Source of the DNA: Rhodocollybia butyracea
Taxonomy: Eukaryota > Basidiomycota > Agaricomycetes > Agaricales > Omphalotaceae
Assembly (NCBI GenBank): GCA_015501585.1
Contig: JADNRY010000196.1
Location: 52,772-116,771, forward strand
Direction of reading: 5' to 3'
DNA: 64,000 bases
The notes beneath the pieces were generated by a model. The model saw nothing but the letters and a program-made list of their open reading frames with translations, did no database searches and was not told the DNA's origin. Positions within the stretch are counted from its first letter, which is position 1. The number at the start of each line of letters is the position of its first letter. Of this stretch, positions 23,046 to 34,649 are shown piece after piece. A program made the translations under genes and the position numbers.

Positions 23046-24214
23046 CGCAAAATCTGCGTATTAACGGATACAATGGTTTCTTTTGCTTTTTCGTCTATTT
23101 CCATTCTTTATTTCCTGCCCTCTCTTTCCCTCCTTTCTTCTCTACTCTCTCCTTCTTGATCTTCGCTCATTTCATGAAGCCCTTTAGGAGCGCCACGTCC
23201 TGGCACTTCACAGGCATCAGAAAGATACCCGGAGAACAAAGGGGACAATGGTGGTCTGGAGAATTGCATAGTCAATAATCCCTAGATAAAATCTAAAACC
23301 AGCCAGTTGCAAGGTCTAGTATTTGGTCCCAATGATGTACTGTGCTGACCGACAAGTCACTAGAACCAAATATCAATCAACAAAAAAAATCCGGGTTGAA
23401 TATAAATAATTAATGGGCACGTCATGTGAACAAATACCTGAAAAAACCGACTTGAACCAACCGCCAGATCCGGAAACGCCCTAACCACACTAACATCTCC
23501 TCTCACAGTGAGATAATTCCAGACAAACGGCGCACTTGCCAAAGCCATGACACAACTGGATATAGTAGGTAAAGTAAAAAGAATAAATATGCACCCAGGA
23601 ACACGTCGAGTGCAACAACCGGGGTGCTTCTTTGTAACAAGTTAAATATGCAAGCTAGGATGAGAGATAAGATGTGAAAATAATGGACCAAAGAAGATCG
23701 AGGAATAAAACAAATGATGGGATCAAGCATTACCCGCATACATGATACTTATCCCGAAGTCAAACACGGTGGCGGGACTTCTATTATCCAAGCCGAACTG
23801 GTTACTGTATGGCTCCCCAACACCATGGAGGGTAAGTGAGGACTCAGGAGGTGTTTTCACCAGCGAATGCAATCTCAGTCAGGCATAGCTCATGCTATGC
23901 CAGCCTGATTGGGTATAATAATGGAGTCTACAACTCTACTCTGTGGAAGGTGCACCACAATATTCTTGAGGTGATCAAAGGCCTTGGAATAGTTGAACCA
24001 TCATTTGAAGAATCAAAAAGCATATCTTCACCATGATTATTGTTTGCTATTGTCTCAAAAGAAGTCCCAGCGGAGGGCAAGGGTCCTCAAGTGCTGCAAA
24101 ATCCAAAGCGCATGCGCCGCTTGGGGCGGGCCTTATGGTCATGAACACCACAGGCACGGCAGTTGGTGCTATAGGATTCAATAGGAGCCGATGACCGTAT
24201 CAAATAGGGATCAC
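23046..24214. other. Possible membrane-protein remnant, otherwise no gene
   Basis: On the minus strand 23503-23739 has a hydrophobic frame (for example LGAYLFFLLYLLYPVVSWLW). Just upstream, about 23740-23830, a run GLDNRSPATVFDFGISI ends before a GTAATG donor-like site. These could be exons of one gene, but the frames do not join cleanly, so I leave it unnamed. 23875-23925 holds a short hairpin (AGGCATAGC / GCTATGCC). Confidence 0.3.
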
Positions 24215-24219
24215 AAGAT

Positions 24220-24385
24220 TGTTGGTTAATAAAGACTCCTAGACTCTTAGATGGCTCTGAGATGGCTCTGAGATGGCGGTTTAAGACTACTATTAGATTG
24301 TTATCAAGGGTTGTAGTTACACATCATTTGTATATATGTGTTTGTCCACAGCCTCGATTGAGCAGCCCAGGATAAATATCCAACA
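24220..24385 (-). repeat. 3' LTR of gag-only copia-type element
   Basis: 166 bp, TGTTGG...CCAACA. It differs from the other LTR (25673-25839) by one T in a T run. In element orientation it is preceded by a purine tract (AGAGGGGGAG) that can serve as polypurine tract. Confidence 0.9.
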
Positions 24386-24433
24386 CTCCCCCTCTGCGAA
24401 ACAAAGAGAGCTCCCCCTAAGCTATAAATATAA

Positions 24434-25531
24434 TCAAGCATGAAAATCAATATACTCCTCCTCTTCAAAGGGTGGACAAGTAGGATGAGCAGAAAAACCA
24501 TAAGTATCAATAGGAGCAATGAAATGTGAAGAGATGTTATTGGGAGGATTGTGAGTGATGTGCGCAGTGTCATATGTGCGGTTAAGACACCAGTGCTTGA
24601 CTTCCTCTGGCATGTCCTTGACACAGTTAGAAGCCTTGTGCGACATACCTCCACAACGGTGACAGCCATCCATAGACATATCGCACCAGCGATTTCCGCG
24701 ACTGTCTATAAATCCTTGTCCATCTTCATGGCCGCTTCCATTGGAAGCTCCCCCTCTTCCTCCCCCTCTACCACTAAAACTTTCCCTAGTACCAGATCCA
24801 TTCCGACTTCCTCCTTTACTTCCCTTTCGGAAAGCTGTAGCATAAGCATGAGCAGCCTCTACATGGGAGGATGGTTCAGATGGGTTATTAATCCCATCTA
24901 AAATTTCATCGGCTCTCTTCTCAGGGTCAAATGAAACCATAGCACTCTCAAGAACAGTGCGGCAGGTTTTAAGATTGGGCTCGCCAGTAGGTTGGGCGAG
25001 AAGAGATGTTTTCCAGGCCTCGAATGATGAATGAAGGTTCTGGAGCATGATATCCTTGTGATAACTATCAGAGATTGTTTCACCGGAAGGGAGTAGTGCC
25101 TGAAGACGAGCACGCATATCATCCAAAGCATCAAGATAGACTTTGGTTGGTTTAAGCGGATCATGCGTAATGCGGTGATAGGCAGCACGTGTAGCTGAAC
25201 GTGAGGAAAATGATGATTTTTCAAAATAGGAGACAAGTGCACTCCAGATTTCGGAAGCATTTGTCTTATCCTTGTAGATGTTTCGGCAGTCTCGATTAGT
25301 GAGGGATTTAATGATGGACGCAGCCTGTGAGTTGAGTCGATCCCATTCCTTGGCATCAGCAGCCTCTGATGGACGTGAAGTCAACCCTGTGGCAATCTTG
25401 GCGCTCTGACCATCTGCACTAAGCACCATTTGCAGAACATCCTCTTTCCAGTTGCTCCAGTCATCAGCATTTGTAGTGGAAAGTAGGGGAATGTTCCTTC
25501 CAAGATTAAGAAGAGCTGAAAGTGTGGCCAT
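24434..25531 (-). CDS. Gag of copia-type element with zinc knuckle
   Basis: Single 365-aa ORF. The first two thirds have the alpha-helical UBN2-type gag pattern (WSNWKEDVLQMV near residue 25, EIWSALVSYFE, MLQNLHSSFEAWKTSLL). Then comes a Gly/Ser/Arg-rich stretch and a CCHC zinc knuckle, CHRCGGMSHKASNC, at about residues 290-303. It packages element RNA in virus-like particles. There are no internal stops, so it could be translated. It is the only ORF of the element, with its ATG 142 bp inside the 5' LTR. Confidence 0.88.
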   Translation of the reverse strand: MATLSALLNLGRNIPLLSTTNADDWSNWKEDVLQMVLSADGQSAKIATGLTSRPSEAADAKEWDRLNSQAASIIKSLTNRDCRNIYKDKTNASEIWSALVSYFEKSSFSSRSATRAAYHRITHDPLKPTKVYLDALDDMRARLQALLPSGETISDSYHKDIMLQNLHSSFEAWKTSLLAQPTGEPNLKTCRTVLESAMVSFDPEKRADEILDGINNPSEPSSHVEAAHAYATAFRKGSKGGSRNGSGTRESFSGRGGGRGGASNGSGHEDGQGFIDSRGNRWCDMSMDGCHRCGGMSHKASNCVKDMPEEVKHWCLNRTYDTAHITHNPPNNISSHFIAPIDTYGFSAHPTCPPFEEEEYIDFHA

Positions 25532-25672
25532 AGTGAATGAATATGAGTCGTTGAAAAGGGATTGGGGATGGGATGATGAAATGAGTGAGATTGAGTGATT
25601 GGGTGAAAAGTAAAGCTCCTAGATGATGAATAAAACTCCTAGATGTATAGTGTGGACACGGGGCCCATAACC

Positions 25673-25839
25673 TGTTGGTTAATAAAGACTCCTAGACTCT
25701 TAGATGGCTCTGAGATGGCTCTGAGATGGCGGTTTAAGACTACTATTAGATTGTTATCAAGGGTTGTAGTTACACATCATTTTGTATATATGTGTTTGTC
25801 CACAGCCTCGATTGAGCAGCCCAGGATAAATATCCAACA
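25673..25839 (-). repeat. 5' LTR of gag-only copia-type element
   Basis: 167 bp, one base longer than its partner. Followed without spacing (minus direction) by GGTTATGGGCCCC, complementary to the anticodon arm of initiator tRNA-Met (it contains the complement of CAT), as in half-tRNA-primed copia elements. Confidence 0.9.
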
Positions 25840-25844
25840 AAGAT

Positions 25845-28060
25845 TAGCCGGCATGTCGGTTCAACATCAGGTGGGAAAGAAATACCTGATCTGGCGGTTT
25901 TGGAAGAATCCAACACTCATTTGACACCTACAAGACCCTCCCTTCCCTTCGGTCAGAGTCGGGGAATTCGAGGCATCTGCTTGATATACGGTTAGATTAG
26001 ATTAGATTAGATCGGTCTTCGGGTACGCAAAGCGGCACTTGATTCAAGACCACCTTGGCTTGATTTATTGCAATCATCTGCCTAGAAAAGTCATTCAGGC
26101 GCCTGGTGGACTCCAGTTCAAGCTTCATGATCAAGTGTAGAACTAACAAACATGATGCTAGGAAATGATTAATAAATAGCAATAGCTGAATATCGAACAG
26201 TGCTCCTGAAAACGCCTAGTATGATGTTCATTGACAAAGGAGATGGGCGGCATACGTTGTTCTATGTCCGACGGTCACGGGAGTGATGTGACCATCTCTT
26301 TTCTCTTGCTCACTGCCACGTCGTTCGCGTTGTTCGCGCCAACTCGGATTCAGCTCTCGAGGCTCAGAAAATCTTCGCGTTTCACCCACCCACCTCATCC
26401 CTTGGTCAAAAGCTGAGTTTTTCGCCTTATCTTTCATCTTTTCCTATGAAACTCTCACAATGTTTGATCAGTGCTCATGTTCACCTCCTTTCATATTGAC
26501 TTTTCGTTTTATCATTTTGCTAACTTGGGATCTAGGTTTCCATCAAGTGTCTGGCTATCTTTCCCTTTTAAAAGGCAGGGATTTTGGCTTACCATCACTC
26601 AACACCTTACATTTCGCTTTTGGGCCCACCCGCCCATCATCGCTCAGTACGGATACTTGTTCGTGAGAGCCTAGAGCCGTGAGGCTGAGCCGCTTGGTAC
26701 GGCTCAGGTTCAAGCCCAAAACCTTGACAAGTATGGTCTCGCATGATACATGCATACTGTATACTCTATCGCTACGAACATTACGGTCGTAGGAGGCCAT
26801 AGACCAGGTTTTGCAAACGATTTTGTCGGGAGCAGTTGAGGATGAGCCTCATGTACTTCTATAATGGCTGTCCCATCGCTCATGTGACTTATCATTGTCT
26901 GCTGCAGAGTTTTTGCACTGCTTTCTGGATAGATAAAACATGCCGAAATGTACAGCAAGGTAACTTGGCAGGTCTCTATGTCTCTATGTAATGAACAAGA
27001 ACTATGGTGACTTGATATCGATGGAGACCGTACCGGACCAGCACAATCATCTGTAATCTACGTAATCTGCGACTGTGGCTATGACAGAAAACTAATTTAA
27101 TTGCAGAGAACTTCATACTGAATATCGGGAGTCGAGACGGCGTAGCAAGATGTTTGTTCACAACGTCTGTTCACGACGTAAACGGTTTTCGTGTGATGCC
27201 GCTGTCAATGGCGTGGCTTGGGCCCCGACTGCCAGTGGCCCTCCCGGCGATTTTCTTCAAGTAAGCCTTTCGAACTAGTGAGTAAACCCTTGATATCACC
27301 CCGTTTTTTCTACTACATACGCGCTTTGAAGCCGCCGGAAATATCTGTGCACAACTTGACTAAGTTCAACCCTTGCTTAACTTGAAGCTAGTAGACGCTG
27401 CTGCCTACCACGATCACTTTTTTATTTGACTTTTATCAATGTGTTAGATGGCATCAACGTCCGGCTCAAGGTCCAGCTGAGCGGAAAGCGAAGGGCGATG
27501 CCACACTGCCCACACAGTTCCTTCCCGCTCCCGCCGGTTCGTCGCCGTAAGGCCCGCAACAAGTGCACAAAACAGATTTCGGTCTAATTTTCATTTCGGC
27601 TCCCAGCCTCACCCAACCCTTGTATATTCCTTCTGTCTTTATCTCATCCTGCCTTTTAACTGTTGTTAACTTGGATTTGAATACTGACACATTACCACTG
27701 GTGTATGTGCATTGTACACGGCCTGTAAAATACATTGCTGGCTCTTGCAATCAGTGTCTTGGAACCGGATAGAGGCTAGCGGAATGATTGCGTGTGTAGC
27801 GCCTTAGCCCAACTCATAAGCTTCTACGTACTCGACACTGTTGCTAGCGATGATCAACGATCCTGAGTCGGGTGATGTTTCAAGTGTCAGATATGCTGTG
27901 GAAACCGAGGCCTGAGGTCGAGGTAGACATGGTAATATGTAGCGTTATGTACGCGGTTTATAAACAGCATCATCAAACCGTCTTGTATGTAAGTATACAA
28001 TAAAAAGGGAATCGTCCAAAAGTAAAAGACGACTCCGCTTTTCTCTCCCCAGTAGCCCTT
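25845..28060. other. 2.2 kb without recognisable gene
   Basis: Short frames on both strands (26228-26437, 26460-26958, 27466-27772) lack motifs and conservation with other parts of the window. A small GATTA tandem (about 25993-26011) is present. 27980-28060 is probably the promoter of the DUF6533 gene. Confidence 0.4.
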
Positions 28061-29397
28061 ATGCCAGCCGACATATCCGAAATAAACTCAGTGTAAGTGA
28101 ATGTTCGTTCATATCCGCACATCTTTATTGACGTCCTCCGACTCGCTCAGTCGTTTATCAAATACACTGTTTGCATCTGCCTTAGGCAGGTATCGGGCGG
28201 AATTTATTTCAAGCTTCAAGTTTAAACTGATTACTGTCCCTTTCGTAGTCATTCTCTTCTACGACCATCTACTTACTTTAGGTATAAACTTTTGGATCCC
28301 TCGTTGTTTATTACTTACACACAAATCCCCGCAATCAGATTCCGAAATAATGCTGCTCTGGAGACGCCCTAGGAACGCAGGCGGATATCTATTTTTTGTG
28401 AACCGATATTTTGCTCTCGGAAATATAGTAGCTGCAACTTCTTTGTTTTCTACTTCCTTCACGCCCTCGGTGAGCTGGTTCTTTCCTTATTGCCTCGGAA
28501 GTTTCTGAAGATTGAGGATCTCCCCTTAGAGGTAGATATAACAGTACTTATACCCCTCCAAAACATATGCTTATCTGAGAACCTTGGCCGTTGTCTAGCT
28601 GTCAGTTTTTAGGGCTATATCATATAATATTTCAATCTATTACACAAGGAATAGTTACTGGCAAGTGCATATCCATACTTACTTACTGTTATTATCACAG
28701 GTTCTAAGTCTCCTTAAATTGACAGCTCTATTTTCTCTACGTGTCTATGCATTATATGACTGTAGAAAGACTGTTCTCTTTATTTTTATGGGAATCACAA
28801 TCTTGGGTACTGCTACAAGTATCTTGGTGAGTTGAATTACTGACTCTTACATTGGATGTATCGTTGAAATTAATGAGTCGCTTAGCTTATTTTTGCCAGC
28901 CGAGACGAATCAACACTCTCAAATCAGGGCTGCCACTTTCTTTTAAGCTCAAGCAAGTGAGTCTTCGCTATTCCCAATCATATCTTCAAGTACCTCTAAT
29001 TCTATGATGATCCAGTGCTGCTAGTGAGCCTGTGCCATGGTGGATTTCATATTCGCAATTTAACGCGTTTGAGCAGGTATAGCTATAGGCTGGGAGATCT
29101 TATTGGTAGTAGACTCGATCCTGTTTGTCATGACTATGCGCAAAGCATGCCGGACATATTTTTTCGAATCACTCAGTGGCATCAGAGTAGGGAGATCACT
29201 TCTGTCTGTTATCATACGGGATGGTGAGCGACTGCAACAATGACCTTTTTATTTGTGCATGCTCAACCCCGGGGTCTGCTTTAGGTTCCATTTACTTCTT
29301 GTAAGATCTCTGTGCTTCTGAGCCAGTTGAGTAACTCAATGATGATTAATCAAGGATCATGACGTTGTTAAACTTGGCAAACATTATTTCCCTTCAT
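28061..29397 (+). CDS. DUF6533-type multi-pass membrane protein
   Basis: Exons 28061-28092, 28151-28281, 28339-28469, 28606-28653, 28701-28826, 28886-28956, 29016-29023, 29089-29223, 29285-29300 and 29355-29397 join in frame (741 nt) and continue into an unresolved last exon. The product has the DUF6533 signature: ILFYDHLLTLGDSEIMLLWRR, then VNRYFALGNIV, then SLRVYALYDCRKTVLF, a GCHFLLSS loop, SWEILLVVDSILFVMTM, and DGSIYFLIMTLLNLANII. These are seven or so hydrophobic helices of a basidiomycete-specific family of unknown, possibly receptor-like, function. Exon 7 is only 8 nt and exon 9 only 16 nt. Conservation of phase through ten junctions argues that the gene is intact. The C-terminus (29398 to about 29600) is uncertain. 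Confidence 0.75.
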
Positions 29398-29847
29398 GTA
29401 AGTGTGTTTCCCCACTTCTGTCTAGCGTTGATCTTACTACTACCATATTCCTGTCGTATGTTATGTCCCAGCATTTGCTCACGCAGAGATCTAACACCTG
29501 TATCAGCTTTCGCAAGGAAATTATGTCTATGCCTTTGTGGGATGGTAGGTGTACGACATTTTCTGAAATAGTTGTACTAATATTTGGTGTATCGTAGTCT
29601 ATCTGTAACTCTGATGTCACGGATGAGTCTCAATCTACATCATGCGGCAAACACTGGTATCTATACTGATCATGCGATAATTACTATATAAAAAACAAAT
29701 AAAAGTTGCTTTGGCATTTCCATAAATGCTCAGTACTCAGTTGTAAGCTCGGACAGTGCTCTTTTTCGCTGCCTGCCTCACTGAATGATCACCTAGACAC
29801 CTAGAACGATAAGAAAAACCGAAAGTAGACTCAACGTGACTACTTAC
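29398..29847. other. Unresolved 3' part of DUF6533 gene and overlap region
   Basis: An open plus-strand frame from about 29430 to 29597 (TTTIFLSYVMSQ...) could be the last exon, but no acceptor gives the right phase. Poly(A)-like AATAAA near 29700. Confidence 0.3.
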
Positions 29848-29957
29848 CAGACATATTTAGGTCCCGATCTATCCCAATAGGCAATAGCTGCATTTTCGGG
29901 TAGCAGAGTGACTTTCAAGCGATCTTCCTCCATGACCATAGCCGACCATGCCTGCAT
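29848..29957 (-). pseudogene. Exon of unknown gene, module-associated
   Basis: An ATG-started minus-strand exon (MQAWSAMVMEEDRLKV, then AIAYWDRSGPKYV) ends at a good donor (CTG|GTAAGT). The first residues recur at 44636-44680 (WSAMVME), where the match stops abruptly at GAG. Upstream sequence (29960-30240 and 44690-44960) is also shared between the two places. I do not recognise the gene and cannot follow it beyond the donor. Confidence 0.35.
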
Positions 29958-30589
29958 GCTTAAAAAGCCCAAGGCTCAAGCTCCTTTAGAGTATTTGCCT
30001 TATCTTCACCCAAAGAAGTAGAGCATTTTGAGGCATTTTGTCACCAGTGTGCTCCTTGAGTCTTGGACCTTGGGCACTAAGTATTGCCAACCCTCGGGAG
30101 CGACCCTTTATCTGGTCGCATCTTTCATGCTTCTGCAAGCTTTATCGAGGCATAAATCAAATCCCTACTTACCCAGAAGACGGAATCGCTTTCCAAAGAG
30201 ACGTCCGCGGTCAGAACGCGGTAGATGAGTAAACAACCTCCAAAAGCACCATCTGTTGAAGGTTGCACTAGAGGCGCTGAAGGTTTATGGAGAACTCAGC
30301 ACTGTACTGAATGAATCCTCCACGTGTGAGTCCTCATCCTCGATATCATCTCGCTTTAGTGTCCAGTCACGGCGGTGCGGGGAGAGCCTGCTTGACAACG
30401 GTAATGGTGGACGGGGATTCTGAGGGAGTCGCCAAAAAGAAGGCCAAAAACGTTCCATGGAAAATGTATTGTCTGTAAACCCGTGAAAGTGTCGCTCAGT
30501 GGTAGTCCTACTGTCATTACACTAAAAGTCTCCGTCCGGATAAAACATTATCTGCAAACGATACACTCGATCAGAAGAAACGGATAGTG

Positions 30590-31272
30590 ATAGGCTGTTT
30601 CCCATCTACCAAACTCTATGAACAATATTGCTTGTGAAGGACGACCACTGAGAAAAACACGGTAAGCCTTAACGCAAAGAAAGATCTAAAAAAAATCCAC
30701 TTACCCTATTACCAACAAAAACTCTTTTCCTTCCAGCGTAAGATCATGACTGGTGCATATGATATGCTAGCCATCCCCACGTGGTGTATCATTCAGCTGG
30801 TCCAACCACTCTCTCTCCTCATTAGTGAGAAAGTAGAGCACATCGAGTGTCCGATACGTAGTCCCACCCCCGGTCCCACATTAATATTGATATAGTCTTC
30901 TTTCGAGTCCCTCGTGACCTTCTGCACCACAGTGTCCAGCGTCGGTAACATACCCCTCCATGGTTTCCGGGGTGTTCCAGCCACAGCCTCCTCCTGCGGA
31001 CGCTCCAAAATGGTCAGGAAGGACATCGCAGGTTCCAACATAGAGTTCCAATTGGCCAGATCGATACACGCATCCTTGTAGTCACCGCGCCGTACACGCA
31101 TAGCAGGCATGGATCCCGAGAGGCAGACAGGGAAGCGCGCAGGCCTTAAGGTAAAAAGAGATACTCGTTTCTGCACACAGCGCTCTTCACGAGCGGCGAG
31201 CTGCCCAGGAGACGGGAGGTGGAAGATTTGGAAAACGCGTCCCAGAGGGGAAGGACACGCACGTTGCCCCAT
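30590..31272 (-). pseudogene. Decayed gene fragment next to PD-(D/E)XK module, copy 2
   Basis: Equivalent of 10980-11640. Minus-strand pieces read LPTLDTVVQKV..DSKEDYI and, in another frame, YRTLDVLYFLTNEEREWLDQ. The pieces do not share a frame without indels. Unknown family. Confidence 0.4.
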
Positions 31273-31499
31273 CGATACAGATCAAAGAGCTACAGGAAAT
31301 TTGCTCTTTCGTCCTGACTGCTGTTACGCGTTTGCAGGTGTCTTCTGCGCTGATAGAGCGCGGAGCGCTGTCGTAGAGATCTCAAAGAAGAAAAGAAATC
31401 AAAGAGAGACAGATAAAGGCGAATGCAAATACAGAGGTACGAACGAGAGAAGCGAGAAGGAATACAGAATATAGAGGTAGGGGACAAAACGAGACCAAT

Positions 31500-32220
31500 A
31501 TGTACTAACCAGAAAAGAACCCGCTTGAAAGCTCGGCGATATCAAGAGGTTCCATGCCCTCACTGAACGTTGAACCTTTGGTGAGGACGAAGAACGTCAG
31601 GTACATGTCGAGTGACAACAGTAGGAGTGTCTGGGAATGTCCCAGTCATAACACCAAAGTTCAATGTCCAATTTCTGCAACGTTCCGACTTATCGTGGGT
31701 ACAAGATGATTCAGATGAATGTAAGAGAAACACAGAAGGCCAAGACGTACTTTACTACCAATTGGTTCAAGTCCTGCCTGCTTTCTTCGAGAATTCATGT
31801 AGCGATGGTCTGAGCAAAGAGTTGGGGATGTGACGCGGCGGCTACCTCGGAATCGTTTATCTTCCTGGACAAAGAGCCGATATTGTCGTGATTGAGACGT
31901 CCGGCATTGCATATATGTGCTCTCCGCAAGTGAGAAATCCCAGCTCTTTGTGCGCGTGAGGACGGTGAAGGTATCCAAGGGATTGAAAAAGTATCGTCGC
32001 AAAATCAACGACTGGTGAGTCTTCGGCTTCAGAGTCAGTGAGAATCATCGCGAGATCGAGCTGGGTAAGGAGCCGGTACTGTCGACTGTGTCATTGGCGG
32101 ATTGAGCGGTGAGAATTGTGGGATGAACAGAAGGTGCAGGTAAGGGTGTGGCATTGAAAAAATGTCTGAGCGTCCTGGAAAGTGAGTGTGATGTTGTATG
32201 CTTCCAGTAAAGTCCATTCG
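31500..32220 (-). pseudogene. PD-(D/E)XK nuclease-like protein, decayed copy
   Basis: Matches the intact copy at 15155-15954 throughout. The N-terminal NEWTLLEAYNITLTFQDAQ run is followed by one extra T in a T run near 32160 that shifts the frame. The active-site segment keeps MPDVSI, but the stretch before the EDK motif is shortened and frame-shifted. Further indels follow near the intron. It cannot give a functional product. Confidence 0.7.
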
Positions 32221-33400
32221 TTTTGAGTTAACTGGCTAATGGTTGTGATTGTGGTTGTGGTTGTGACATTATGGCAAAAAGCAAGGACACGACGGGTATT
32301 TCGGCCCGATAGACCGCCCCTCCCTCTGTTCACATTCACGTCCACGTCCACAATCCCATTCGCAGTCTTACCCAACCACAGTTTCCTCGCCGTCTTCAAT
32401 TACGACATCGACTCACACGACTCGAAGAAGAAAGGAAGCGGGAGCACTTTCGATAGCGACTGCACACGAGAAGAGGAAAGAGACTGAAAAAAGTTCCGTC
32501 TACGACGACAATGACTATTGAATATTGAATATCAATATGATGACACCAGAAGGAGAAAGGGATCCAATGTTTCGTTCTGCTTTACCTCCGCTTCTGCTTC
32601 AAGCGGTTCCCTAGTATGAATGTCAACATTTCTCTACAGACGCCTGTCCCAAGATCAAGTGCCTCGGAGCGAGAAGAAGAAGAGCAGCTAGGACTGGGGT
32701 AAGCGCAGATAGTGGAGATAATGGATATCCCGTTAGTCCCCGCCACAAGTGTATCTTTGGCCGAGAGGAAAGGTTCAAGCCGATGTCGAGGGAACGGGAT
32801 TATGATGGGTTCTTTCTTTGCTTGCTCTCTACCGTGGTCCTAGTGTTCACATCCTATGCATGTCATCTTTCATCCTTTGTTTCTTGTTTTTGGTTACTCG
32901 TCTCATTTGACCCCGGTTCCGCTCGCATCAAACTTGATCGTTTTTGGACTCAATGATCGTCTTGCTTCCCGTTTCTTTTTTCCTTCTGTCATTTTTTCAC
33001 TCTGTAATATGTATGCATAACGCTGTTTGCATTCTCCGAGTTCCCCACTCAGAATGAATGACTATCCTCATCATACGGATATGTGCATATGCGTCTCATC
33101 GGAGATAAACTTATTCTCCTTCTATTTTTCGCGTTGCTTATTGCTTTTACTTCCTTCATTATCATATACTTACTTGGCATACTCAGTTACTCAAATACCT
33201 CATTCTTTGTACTGTTTTGCGATTCCGAGTCCCTCCACTGCTCAAACACAGTGTTACGGTTATGCTTTTTTTTGCATGCTTCGTTGCGTTCCATCTGCTT
33301 AGTATCTGCTTTCTCGCTCGAGATATTGAGCTTGGATATCATGTACACAAAGCAACCACTAATAAATACCATCCCATTCCTACATCTCCATAATTAAGAT
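32221..33400. repeat. T-rich dispersed module, copy 3
   Basis: Copy of 6220-7440 in the same relation to the PD-(D/E)XK module. GGTTGTGGTTGTGACATTATG, CGGGTATTTCGGCCCG, AGAATGAATGACTATCC and the final CATACTCAGTTACTCAAA match the other copies. Not coding as far as I can see. Confidence 0.7.
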
Positions 33401-34588
33401 ATTTACATGACCCCATCGGATCCATCTCCTGAATCAGCTGATATCATGATATGTATATTTGAGCCTAGCAAAGTACGTAGTAACTCCGCGCACAATGGTT
33501 CACACCGTAGTAGGGCGAAAGATTTGACAGCGAAGCGACCAAGCCAGCTAAAGCACTGCCTAGCATTCAAACTTGAAGCTGAGGTAGCAGTTTGGGTAGC
33601 AGCTAAGGAGTGGACTTGACTGTGTCGACCTTTGTATCCCCGATCTTTAATACCATTACAGACTGTCTGCCCACCCGCAATTCAAGAAGGAAGTTTATTA
33701 CAGCATGGCCCACTGAGTACCAACCAGGAATAGCCAAGGGAAATAGTGGCAGTCATTAAGCTGTCTTTCCTGTCATGATCGCACAAACAGATGTCCTTAC
33801 AAAATTCAATTTTCCATCCAAGAGGACTGACTCGTCACGCATTACGGACTCTTTTATGACCAGGATCTACCTCATAATAATGCTTGTATGGCCTTCAGAA
33901 ATACATAGGACAGCGGAAAGAGCGATAACCAATGGTTTACTACCGTTCTAGTATTAAGTTGTAAAGGTGGTGTGAGGCAGAGTAAGTAGTACCGTTCAAG
34001 CAGAAGTGAGCTTCTCCTAGCCAACTAGAAAGTTCAGTAAGCCGCGGCGCTTTCCCTGCTTCCATCCTGTTTCCGAGTTGAAGTTCAAGTTGAAATACTG
34101 GATCTTGATATATTATTATATTCAATTGTGTTCAAGCGTTGCGGCCCAGGTTGCGGCTGAAGCGCATACCTTCAAATGTATGCCAATGCATTGATTATTG
34201 GTTTGGCCCTCAAGTTGCCTTCAAGGATCAGTTCGTACATCGGAAGCTCAAATTTGAGAAATGGGTTAATGTTGTGTACCGTTGAATCCAAGGCTTAAAT
34301 CCGCATAATTGTCAGGTATTTAACTGGTCCATTGAATTAATTGGATTGGGTTTGTATCACCGGAAATACACCAACTACTATGGGCTCAGTCTCATCATAG
34401 AAATATATGGTTAAATTATTTTCATTACTTAGCAAGGCGAACGCCTATCTGCTCCGGGTAGGTAGAAGTTCGAGTACGGACATGTACTATTAAATACTGA
34501 TCTCCAGAGGTGCTCAAGGTGTAATATGAGCTCGAATGACATAGGTCCCTTGACACTTCAATTGTCAACCTCGTCAGAGAAGGGAGAG
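33401..34588. repeat. Upstream half of the QxW-gene module, copy B
   Basis: Shares with copies A, C and D the TTTTATGACCAGGATCTA block (33854), the CATTACTTAGC block and the promoter. 33533-33610 carries the uninterrupted form of the site where copy C has the 463-bp MITE (AGCTAAAGCACTGCC). Confidence 0.6.
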
Positions 34589-34594
34589 TATAAA
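34589..34594 (+). promoter_or_regulatory. TATA box of QxW gene copy B
   Basis: TATAAA 61 bp upstream of the ATG, equivalent to the boxes of the other copies. Confidence 0.6.
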
Positions 34595-34649
34595 TTGTCG
34601 GAGTTATGGCTTCTTGTATCTCAGCGAACGACCTTTGCTTCCTACAATC

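Larger units (their letters stand above)
24220..25839 (-). mobile_element. Gag-only LTR retrotransposon (TR-GAG-like), copia type
   Basis: Complete 1620-bp element on the minus strand: two LTRs (166 and 167 bp), a primer-binding site directly after the 5' LTR (GGTTATGGGCCCC), one gag ORF, a polypurine tract, and a 5-bp target duplication AAGAT (24215-24219 and 25840-25844). No protease, integrase or reverse transcriptase is present, and no room for them. Near-identical LTRs mean it inserted very recently, presumably using proteins from an autonomous relative elsewhere. The structure matches what plant workers call TR-GAG elements. Confidence 0.92.

Noticed and set aside
25990..26012. GATTA tandem as telomere-like repeat
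   Set aside because: Only about four units, not TTAGGG, internal to the contig.
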